Assembly (NCBI GenBank): GCA_030691775.1
Contig: JAUYDN010000195.1
Location: forward strand, 1 to 5,925
Length of the DNA stretch: 5,925 nt
DNA from: Dehalococcoidia bacterium
Lineage (GTDB): Bacteria > Chloroflexota > Dehalococcoidia > Dehalococcoidales > Fen-1064
Reading direction: 5' to 3'
Part shown: piece after piece, positions 1 to 4,158 of the stretch
Layout of the letters: the number at the start of each line of letters is the position of its first letter
How positions within the stretch are numbered: the stretch's first letter is position 1
Translations under genes and position numbers: made by a program
Notes under the pieces: generated by a model
Databases searched by the model: none
Told to the model about the DNA's origin: nothing
The model's input: the letters and a program-made list of their open reading frames with translations, nothing else

Positions 1-7
1 AATGGGT

Positions 8-115
8 GTCATTCTGGAGCGAAGCGAAGAATCTCAGAGTGGGGGAATAAGACAACGCCTCCCCACCACCAGATTCTTCGTTGTCCCGATGCTATCGGGA
101 CTCCTCCAGAATGAC
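8..115. repeat. Palindromic repeat copy A, GTCATTCTGGAG...CTCCAGAATGAC, miniature-element-like
   Basis: The ends are a perfect 12-bp inverted repeat: GTCATTCTGGAG at 8-19 and its complement at 104-115. Inside is a second inverted pair, CGAAGAATCT at 25-34 and AGATTCTTCG at 71-80. There is also a hairpin with stem TCCCGAT/ATCGGGA (84-90 and 94-100) and a 3-base loop. Each half can fold separately, ATTCT 11-15 with AGAAT 28-32 and ATTCT 73-77 with AGAAT 108-112, or the whole can fold end to end. Related copies lie at 3444-3566 and 3740-3853. Open frames through it are incidental. It resembles non-autonomous palindromic repeats (REP or MITE type) scattered between genes in many environmental bacteria; no transposase is present and no target duplication was identified. 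Confidence 0.8.
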
Positions 116-179
116 AGACCAATTGTTTTGAGACAAGCTCCGAGGGTCGCCCCTACAAATTGCGCGATTGGGAACTTTG

Positions 180-1364
180 ATGGGAATCAGCGTTGAAAAA
201 GATAAGTGTACCGGGTGCGAGATGTGTGTCTCAGCGTGCCCGTTTGGCTTGATTGATGTCATCGATGGCATGGCCGTCATCAAACTGGAAGGGTGTAACC
301 TCTGTGGCGCCTGTGTCGAAGCCTGTGCCTTCGAAGCCATCCGCATCGAAAAAGAAATCGAACAAGCGCTTTATGGTGATGAGCACAAAGGCGTGTGGGT
401 CTTCGCCGAACAGCGCGATGGCGAAATCAAGAGCGTGGCTTACGAACTGCTCGCCAAAGGTCGTGAGCTTGCCGATGCTCTCAAAACGGAGCTTTGCGCC
501 ATCTGCATCGGTTCGGGTATCAAGGGCGTTGAGCACCTTATGGAACAGGGCGCCGACAAAGTCTACGTCATCGATGACCCGGCTCTCGTCAACCAGACCG
601 AAGACCCGTATGTAGCAGAGCTTGCCAGGCTGGCGCGGCAGTACAAGCCGGAAATTATCCTCGCCGGGGCGACTCCTTTCGGGCGGTCTTTTTTCCCGAG
701 GGTCGCCGCGCAACTGCAGACCGGTCTCACTGCCGATTGCACCGGGCTGGAAATCGATACCGAGAAGAAGCTTCTGCGGCAGACACGCCCCACGTTCGGT
801 GGGAATATCATGGCAACCATTATCTGCCCGACGAAGCGACCGCAAATGGCGACCGTACGCCCGCGTGTCTTCAAGCGGAGTACACTGCATGGTTCGCACG
901 CCGGTCAGATTATCAGACTCGATTTCAACAAAGAGGGCGTCACCTCGAAGACGAAACTGTTGAACTTCGTGGCGGACCTGGCGGAGAAGGTGAAGCTGGA
1001 GGACGCGGATATCATCGTTTCCGGGGGGCGGGGACTGGGTAAGCCGGAGAACTTTCATCTGGTGCGCGAGCTGGCGGCGGCGCTGGGAGCGGCGGTCGGG
1101 TCTTCACGTCCACCCGTGGACGAGGGCTGGATTTCTTATCCGCACCAGGTGGGACAAACAGGCAAGACGGTCTGCCCCAGATTGTACATCGCGGTAGGGA
1201 TTTCAGGAGCAGTCCAGCACCTCGCTGGCATGGGCACCGCCGATTGTATCATCGCCATTAACAATGACCCGGATGCGCCCATCTTCCAGGTTGCTACCTA
1301 CGGGCTTATCGGCGACCTCTTCAAGATTGTGCCGTTACTGACGGAGAGGCTGAAGGGGAACTAA
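180..1364 (+). CDS. etfA: Electron transfer flavoprotein alpha subunit with N-terminal 2x[4Fe-4S] ferredoxin domain
   Basis: This is the FAD-binding subunit of an electron transfer flavoprotein, which works as a heterodimer with EtfB and passes electrons between acyl-CoA or hydroxyacid dehydrogenases and other carriers in the cytoplasm. Numbering from the ATG at 180 (394 aa), residues 1-60 form a ferredoxin module with two CxxCxxCxxxC clusters (C10, C13, C16, C20 and C39, C42, C45, C49). The second cluster is followed by Ala, not the usual Pro. The EtfA N-terminal domain follows from about residue 70, with RPTFGGN at 203-209. The FAD domain holds SGGRG (from 281), SSRPPVD, QVGQTGK at 323-329 and the family signature LYIAVGISGAVQHLAGM at 335-351. 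An in-frame TTG at 168 would add four residues. The ATG is preferred because nine residues before the first cluster Cys is typical and a GGGAA lies just upstream. etfB normally sits beside etfA but is not visible; repeat A occupies the upstream flank. Ferredoxin-fused EtfA is known from bifurcating Etf complexes such as caffeyl-CoA reductase and lactate dehydrogenase, but bifurcation cannot be decided from this subunit. Confidence 0.95.
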   Translation: MGISVEKDKCTGCEMCVSACPFGLIDVIDGMAVIKLEGCNLCGACVEACAFEAIRIEKEIEQALYGDEHKGVWVFAEQRDGEIKSVAYELLAKGRELADALKTELCAICIGSGIKGVEHLMEQGADKVYVIDDPALVNQTEDPYVAELARLARQYKPEIILAGATPFGRSFFPRVAAQLQTGLTADCTGLEIDTEKKLLRQTRPTFGGNIMATIICPTKRPQMATVRPRVFKRSTLHGSHAGQIIRLDFNKEGVTSKTKLLNFVADLAEKVKLEDADIIVSGGRGLGKPENFHLVRELAAALGAAVGSSRPPVDEGWISYPHQVGQTGKTVCPRLYIAVGISGAVQHLAGMGTADCIIAINNDPDAPIFQVATYGLIGDLFKIVPLLTERLKGN

Positions 1365-1368
1365 CAAC

Positions 1369-1396
1369 TTGATGCTCTAGCCGACTGTGCTATAAT
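1369..1396 (+). promoter_or_regulatory. Sigma70-type promoter of hicBA
   Basis: TTGATG at 1369-1374 and a perfect TATAAT at 1391-1396 are separated by 16 bases and start only 4 bases after the etfA stop codon. Transcription would begin near 1403. GTGC at 1387-1390 and GCAC at 1401-1404 form a small inverted repeat around the -10 box, a possible but weak operator. The promoter suggests hicBA is expressed independently of etfA. Confidence 0.65.
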
Positions 1397-1406
1397 TGGT
1401 GCACAA

Positions 1407-1415
1407 GGGGAGGGG
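1407..1415 (+). promoter_or_regulatory. Ribosome binding site deciding the hicB start
   Basis: A purine-rich GGGGAGGGG precedes two adjacent in-frame ATG codons at 1416 and 1419. The GGAGG core (1409-1413) lies 2 bases from the first ATG and 5 bases from the second, so the second ATG is probably the main initiation codon. Confidence 0.5.
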
Positions 1416-1631
1416 ATGATGGAGTATACAATTGCTATCACAAAGACGCCAGATGGTAATTATATGGCGACTTGTCCATTTATACCCGAGGCAGTAGCGC
1501 AGGGGGAAACAATCGAAGAATGCACAGCAAACATGAAAGAAGTGTTGGAGCTTTGTATTGAGTTCCGGAGAGAACGTGGTGAGGAAATACCGAAGGAACT
1601 TGAAATCCGAAAAGTACAAGTAGCCGCATGA
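1416..1631 (+). CDS. hicB: HicB-family antitoxin, short form
   Basis: This is the antitoxin of a type II HicAB pair; the protein binds HicA and blocks its RNase activity. The 71-aa product (70 aa from the better-placed ATG at 1419) is the compact HicB fold, a partly degenerate RNase H-like domain. It has the characteristic start M-E-Y-T-I-x-I-T-K-T-P-D-G-N-Y, then TCPFIPEAVAQGET and the helix beginning with IEECTANMKEVLEL. It ends soon after IPKELE, so it lacks the C-terminal helix-turn-helix or ribbon-helix-helix DNA-binding domain of longer HicB proteins. Autorepression would then need another route. It lies upstream of hicA, the reverse of the classic hicA-hicB order, and its TGA overlaps the hicA ATG by 4 bases. 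Its codon use is AT-richer than that of etfA or pabB, consistent with horizontal acquisition. Confidence 0.88.
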   Translation: MMEYTIAITKTPDGNYMATCPFIPEAVAQGETIEECTANMKEVLELCIEFRRERGEEIPKELEIRKVQVAA

Positions 1632-1861
1632 CCAAATTGCCCATTTTGAAACCTCGCAAGGTTGTGGAAGTCTTTATCAAACTGGGTTTCGAGAAAGAAC
1701 GACAAAAAGGCAGTCACGCTATTTTCCATCACCCGAATTGTCGTCGGGCGCCTTTATCGATTCATCCTTCAAAAACTGTGGACAGATATGTCCTTGCTCA
1801 CATCTTGAAACAACTAGACGTCGATGAGGATGAGTTTTTACGTGCACTTCGACGCAGATAA
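1628..1861 (+). CDS. hicA: HicA-family mRNA interferase toxin
   Basis: This is the toxin partner of HicB, a small ribosome-independent mRNA endonuclease with a double-stranded-RNA-binding-like fold that stops growth when freed from the antitoxin. The 77-aa length is normal for the family. Typical parts in order are the opening KPRKVVEVFIKLGFEKERQK, the GSHAIF strand with the expected catalytic His30, the basic IHPSKT turn, and a C-terminal helix DRYVLAHILKQLDVDEDEFL. The start ATG overlaps the hicB stop codon (ATGA at 1628-1631), so translation is probably coupled, keeping toxin synthesis dependent on antitoxin translation. Nothing is truncated, and the catalytic His is present, so the toxin looks intact. 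The 3' end converges on the M50 peptidase gene with only 38 bases between stop codons. Confidence 0.9.
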   Translation: MTKLPILKPRKVVEVFIKLGFEKERQKGSHAIFHHPNCRRAPLSIHPSKTVDRYVLAHILKQLDVDEDEFLRALRRR

Positions 1862-1871
1862 CGATAGTAAA

Positions 1872-1896
1872 AGCTGACTGCTGAAAGCTAACAGCT
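1872..1896. terminator. Weak stem-loop between convergent genes, possible shared terminator
   Basis: AGCTG at 1872-1876 can pair with CAGCT at 1892-1896 across a 15-base loop. A second, shorter pairing (GCTG with CAGC) competes with it. On the minus strand the stem is followed by TTTT, giving a marginal terminator for the peptidase gene. On the plus strand the following bases are ATTTC, which is weaker for hicA. The stem is short, so this is tentative. Confidence 0.3.
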
Positions 1897-1899
1897 ATT

Positions 1900-2592
1900 T
1901 CAAAACAATCTCCCCTGCACCCACCACCATGCCCCGTACAGTGCCACTGACGCCGCCAAAGCGATTCCCCACACCTTCTTGTTCCAGCTAAACACCTTGA
2001 GTCCGTCGAACTGTCCGAACGGTATCAGGTTGAACAGCGCCAGCCAGGCGTTTATCTGTACCCCTGCCAGCAAAACCCCGAAGATGAAATTCAATACCGG
2101 TTCAACCTGTGCGAAGGATGCGGTCGTGCTTTCTATATACCAGCGGAGAACGGGGACAGCGAGGAAGGTCAATCCCGTGAATAACGCCGCCAGTATCATA
2201 TTCATCACTGGTCCAGCCAGCGCCGATTTGCCAAGCTTTTCCCGGGTGGCGGCTGTATCCGTGCCGGTGATGTAGACCGCGCCCGGCGCCGCGAAAATCC
2301 ACCCCGTCATTGAAACTACGAGAGCCAGTATCAAGCCCGGCATCCAGGTGCGGTAAACGGCGTGGAAACCATAGCGTCTGGCGACAAAGCGGTGGGCAAG
2401 CTCGTGGAAAACGAAGGCGAAAAAGACGATGATAAGCGACTGCAGGATGATGACCTTGAGCGACGCCATGTCGGAAAGCGCCCTATACCCGCCCGCCATG
2501 GCGATGCCGTACGCTACGCCCAGCCAGATAACCGTCAGGGTAAACTCGCCGATTTCCCGGATGGTGCCGTCGATGTGATTTTGTGTTTGCAT
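1900..2592 (-). CDS. M50-family (site-2-protease-like) membrane metallopeptidase
   Basis: This is a zinc protease predicted to cut substrates inside the membrane. The 230-aa protein has HELAH at residues 63-67 (zinc ligands H63 and H67, catalytic E64) in a hydrophobic helix. It also has a GPVMNM motif at 127-132 and NLIPFGQFDG at 188-197, where D196 is the expected third zinc ligand. Hydrophobic segments at about 17-35, 46-64, 84-104, 124-150, 165-190 and 208-227 suggest six membrane spans. No PDZ or CBS domain is attached, so it belongs to the minimal single-domain group, unlike RseP or SpoIVFB. No substrate is suggested by neighbours. The ATG at 2590-2592 is the only good start: an in-frame stop lies four codons upstream and no Shine-Dalgarno sequence precedes it, fitting the close promoter. 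It is divergent from the methyltransferase gene. Confidence 0.88.
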   Translation of the reverse strand: MQTQNHIDGTIREIGEFTLTVIWLGVAYGIAMAGGYRALSDMASLKVIILQSLIIVFFAFVFHELAHRFVARRYGFHAVYRTWMPGLILALVVSMTGWIFAAPGAVYITGTDTAATREKLGKSALAGPVMNMILAALFTGLTFLAVPVLRWYIESTTASFAQVEPVLNFIFGVLLAGVQINAWLALFNLIPFGQFDGLKVFSWNKKVWGIALAASVALYGAWWWVQGRLF

Positions 2593-2600
2593 ATATGTTA

Positions 2601-2630
2601 ATTATCGGGGTTTCGAAGAGGGTGTGTCAA
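2601..2630 (-). promoter_or_regulatory. Promoter of the M50 peptidase gene, implying a near-leaderless mRNA
   Basis: Read on the minus strand, a perfect TTGACA (2625-2630) and GATAAT (2601-2606) are 18 bases apart. Only 8 bases separate the -10 box from the ATG, so transcription should begin at or within a base or two of the start codon. This agrees with the lack of a Shine-Dalgarno sequence. Confidence 0.6.
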
Positions 2631-2659
2631 AATTCATATCTAAAAGAGTGAGAAGGATG

Positions 2660-2668
2660 TGATATAAT
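2660..2668 (+). promoter_or_regulatory. Extended -10 promoter of the methyltransferase gene
   Basis: TGATATAAT combines a perfect TATAAT (2663-2668) with the TGn extension (2660-2662). No convincing -35 box lies at the right distance, which extended -10 promoters tolerate. Start of transcription near 2675 would leave only about 8 bases of leader before the ATG at 2683, and the only upstream purine run (GGAAA at 2671-2675) is largely lost. Confidence 0.5.
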
Positions 2669-2682
2669 CTGGAAATCAAAGC

Positions 2683-3453
2683 ATGAATAAACTTGGTACT
2701 GCCTTCTCCTCCTATGACCCCTTCGCCTGGATATACAACCGGCACTGGGGACATGTTTTCCTGCCCATCATCCTCCCCATCCTGGATAACCTGGTGCTGG
2801 GTAAAATCCCCAAAAAAGCCCGCATTCTCGACCTCTGCTGTGGCACGGGACAGCTCTCGCAAAAGCTCAACACGCTGGGTTACCGGGTTACGGGCATCGA
2901 TGGCTCCGCGGCGATGCTGGCTTACGCCCGTGAAAACGCGCCGGAAGTCGAGTTCATCCACGCGGATGCCAGCAATTTCATACTGCCGCATAAGTACAAT
3001 GCCGTCGTCTCTGCCTTCGATAGCCTCAATCACGTCATAAAGCTCAAGGAACTGGCGGAGGTGTTCCACAGCGTGCACGGCGTCCTGCGACCGGGCGGTT
3101 ATTTCTTGTTCGACCTCAACACCGAGCCGGGCTTTCTGCACGAGTGGCAGGGCGATTTCAGTATCATCGAAGATGACCATGTCTGCGTGGTGCGCAATAC
3201 GTACGATCGGGAACGCCGTATCGCCGACTTTGACGCTACCATCTTCCGGTTTACAGGCGGGCACTGGTACCGGACGGATGTGACGCTCTACCAGAAATGC
3301 CACGACCCAACGCGGGTGAAAACTACGCTCAAGAAAGCAGGGTTTGCAGATATCGAGGTCTTCGGGTTTGAGCCCGAATCAGGGATAAGACCTTTTACAA
3401 AAATGATGCGGCGGGCGTTCTTTTTCTGCCGGAAAGCGACGTCGTCATTCTGA
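2683..3453 (+). CDS. Class I SAM-dependent methyltransferase
   Basis: This is a 256-aa methyltransferase of the Rossmann-like class I fold, substrate unknown. The SAM-binding motif I is ILDLCCGTGQLS at 48-59, followed by VTGIDGS (69-75) carrying the acidic residue expected to hold the SAM ribose. HADASNF (93-99) is the motif II region, AFDSLNHV is at 111-118, and the post-catalytic strand LRPGGYFLFDLN is at 135-146. The N-terminus (SSYDPFAWIYNRHWG) resembles small-molecule methyltransferases that begin with a Y-D-x-F/L-A segment. The second half holds a mixed beta domain typical of this group and a late strand GFADIEVFGFEP at 220-231. No membrane segment or fusion is seen. The final codons and the TGA stop lie inside repeat B, so the C-terminus may have been changed by the repeat. 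Only a general methyltransferase function is supported. Confidence 0.85.
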   Translation: MNKLGTAFSSYDPFAWIYNRHWGHVFLPIILPILDNLVLGKIPKKARILDLCCGTGQLSQKLNTLGYRVTGIDGSAAMLAYARENAPEVEFIHADASNFILPHKYNAVVSAFDSLNHVIKLKELAEVFHSVHGVLRPGGYFLFDLNTEPGFLHEWQGDFSIIEDDHVCVVRNTYDRERRIADFDATIFRFTGGHWYRTDVTLYQKCHDPTRVKTTLKKAGFADIEVFGFEPESGIRPFTKMMRRAFFFCRKATSSF

Positions 3454-3566
3454 AGCTTGTTCCCGTGAAGGTGGGAATCAAAAGTACCTGAAGAATCCCC
3501 TTCACCTACTCAGTAGACGGGGAGATTCTTTCCCGATGGAATCGGGACTTCGCTCCTCAGAATCAC
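3444..3566. repeat. Palindromic repeat copy B, overlapping the end of the methyltransferase gene
   Basis: The left end GTCATTCTGAAG (3444-3455) and right end CTCAGAATCAC (3556-3566) are imperfect inverted repeats with one base changed from the CTCAGAATGAC consensus. Inside are the pair ATTCT 3447-3451 with AGAAT 3492-3496, a TTCCC/GGGAA hairpin (3460-3464 and 3473-3477), the palindrome CTACTCAGTAG, and the family hairpin TCCCGAT/ATCGGGA (3531-3537 and 3541-3547) with loop GGA. The left end overlaps the last codons and stop of the upstream gene. Confidence 0.75.
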
Positions 3567-3658
3567 ACATGTCTTGCAAAAGACACCGCGGGGTATGAAA
3601 ATAACAGTAATTATAGGTTCAATAAGCAAGCGAGCCGCTCACTTTGCATCAGGGCGTC

Positions 3659-3681
3659 CAAGAGGGGCCTAGCCCCTCTTG
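3659..3681. repeat. Perfect 10-bp stem hairpin, AGAGGGGC/GCCCCTCT core
   Basis: CAAGAGGGGC (3659-3668) and its exact complement (3672-3681) flank the 3-base loop CTA. No T-run follows on either strand, so it is not a canonical intrinsic terminator, although it could stop or stabilise the methyltransferase transcript. Confidence 0.6.
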
Positions 3682-3691
3682 CTAACAATCT

Positions 3692-3710
3692 CCCTTCCCC
3701 GCGGGAAGGG
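3692..3710. repeat. Perfect 8-bp stem hairpin CCCTTCCC/GGGAAGGG
   Basis: The two arms (3692-3699 and 3703-3710) flank the loop CGC. The hairpin begins 10 bases after the preceding one, and the following GGGC-TTT-GCCC (3709-3719) offers a competing small stem. The trio of stems suggests a structured repeat module, not a terminator, because no T-tract follows. Confidence 0.55.
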
Positions 3711-3739
3711 GCTTTGCCCTAAAACTCCAATGCATCCTT

Positions 3740-3853
3740 GTCACCCTGACCCCGATGAAAATCGGGGGAAGGGTCTCCGTGCCTACTGAGTAGGTGCTGG
3801 AGATTCTTCGTTCTCCCGATGCTTCGTTCCGAAACATCGGGACTCAGAATGAC
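3740..3853. repeat. Palindromic repeat copy C with embedded GAAA-tetraloop hairpin
   Basis: The left end is GTCACCCTGA (3740-3749), and the right end is the consensus CTCAGAATGAC (3843-3853). Positions 3801-3823 match 71-93 of copy A at 22 of 23 bases. The family hairpin TCCCGAT/ATCGGGA recurs at 3814-3820 and 3836-3842 with an enlarged loop. The left half folds as ACCCT/AGGGT (3743-3747, 3770-3774), a GA/GA internal loop and a 7-bp stem CCCCGAT/ATCGGGG capped by GAAA. CTACTGAGTAG (3783-3793) is the reverse complement of the palindrome in copy B. Confidence 0.78.
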
Positions 3854-3937
3854 ATTTGAGGCAACGCCGCGGGAAGGGATTAAGGAATGGGGCGTTGTGT
3901 AAAATCTTAACCTCCTATTGCACCAGTTGTTTACTCT

Positions 3938-3986
3938 GGATTCCAGCCGGAGTTTACCCCGTACTCTGATACGGGGCTGGAATGAC
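3938..3986. repeat. Palindromic repeat D, GGATTCCAGCC...GGCTGGAATGAC type
   Basis: ATTCCAGCC (3940-3948) is the exact complement of GGCTGGAAT (3975-3983). Nested inside is CCCCGTA/TACGGGG (3957-3963 and 3970-3976) with a 6-base loop. The GGATTCC...GGAATGAC ends place it in a different family from copies A to C, similar to the widespread ATTCC/GGAAT intergenic repeats of many bacteria. Confidence 0.65.
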
Positions 3987-3991
3987 AAGTT

Positions 3992-4001
3992 GGGGGGGGG
4001 G
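3992..4001 (+). repeat. Homopolymer tract of ten G
   Basis: Ten consecutive G immediately follow repeat D, about 90 bases upstream of the pabB -35 box. Tracts of this length are prone to slippage in replication and also to sequencing or assembly length error. Confidence 0.7.
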
Positions 4002-4054
4002 TATTTTCATAACAATACTCCATGCTCGTTTTACAAAAGGGCACTATGAAGGAT

Positions 4055-4071
4055 GAAAATAGCGTATTTTC
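4055..4071. promoter_or_regulatory. Perfect GAAAATA/TATTTTC palindrome, possible operator
   Basis: GAAAATA (4055-4061) and TATTTTC (4065-4071) flank GCG. The site lies 19 bases upstream of the pabB -35 box. Two more copies of the same half-site occur at 3597-3603 (GAAAATA) and 4002-4008 (TATTTTC). The symmetry and position fit an operator for a dimeric regulator, but no regulator is identified. Confidence 0.3.
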
Positions 4072-4090
4072 GGGGTAATGACAATTACAA

Positions 4091-4119
4091 TTGACTCACT
4101 ATTCATACTATTGTACGAT
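4091..4119 (+). promoter_or_regulatory. Promoter of the pabB-pabA operon
   Basis: TTGACT (4091-4096) and TACGAT (4114-4119) have the ideal 17-base spacing. Transcription near 4126 gives a leader of about 33 bases. The only Shine-Dalgarno-like sequence, AAGGTGG (4137-4143), is 15 bases from the ATG, longer than usual. The leader is too short for an attenuator and contains no Trp-coding leader peptide. Confidence 0.6.
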
Positions 4120-4158
4120 AAACCTTGATTCACGTTAAGGTGGCGCAGAAACCAGTCA

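Larger units (their letters stand above)
3454..4158. other. 705-bp non-coding region rich in palindromic repeats
   Basis: No convincing gene lies here; the longest open frame (minus strand, 3719-3988) runs across repeats and has no recognisable domain. The stretch holds most of repeat B, two perfect GC-rich hairpins (3659-3681, 3692-3710), repeat C, an inverted pair CAACGCC/GGCGTTG (3862-3868, 3891-3897), repeat D, a run of ten G, a GAAAATA palindrome and the pabB promoter. It looks like a landing zone for several families of miniature repeat. Confidence 0.75.

Noticed and set aside
2..196. Open frame of 64 codons at the window start
   Set aside because: It spans repeat A and the start of etfA in another frame; no protein motif is visible.
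231..1058. Long minus-strand open frame of 275 codons inside the etfA region
   Set aside because: It is antisense to a gene with clear ferredoxin and EtfA motifs, and its translation shows no recognisable domain; it arises from the codon bias of the real gene.
2602..3303. Minus-strand open frame of 233 codons opposite the methyltransferase
   Set aside because: The plus strand carries well-ordered SAM-methyltransferase motifs and a promoter. The antisense product has no recognisable motif and runs into the divergent promoter region.
3659..3710. Rho-independent terminator for the methyltransferase gene
   Set aside because: The stems are strong, but no T-run follows on either strand and they lie over 200 bases past the stop codon, so they are listed as hairpin repeats.
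3444..3984. Possible CRISPR array
   Set aside because: The repeats are unevenly spaced, differ in length and sequence, are palindromic along their whole length, and have no uniform spacers or cas genes nearby.
3719..3988. Minus-strand open frame of 89 codons in the intergenic region
   Set aside because: It runs through repeats C and D, has no domain, and its composition follows the palindromes.
4046..4078. Ten-residue mini open frame with AAGGG upstream, considered as a trp-type leader peptide
   Set aside because: It contains no Trp codons and lies upstream of the predicted pabB promoter, so it would not be in the mRNA leader.
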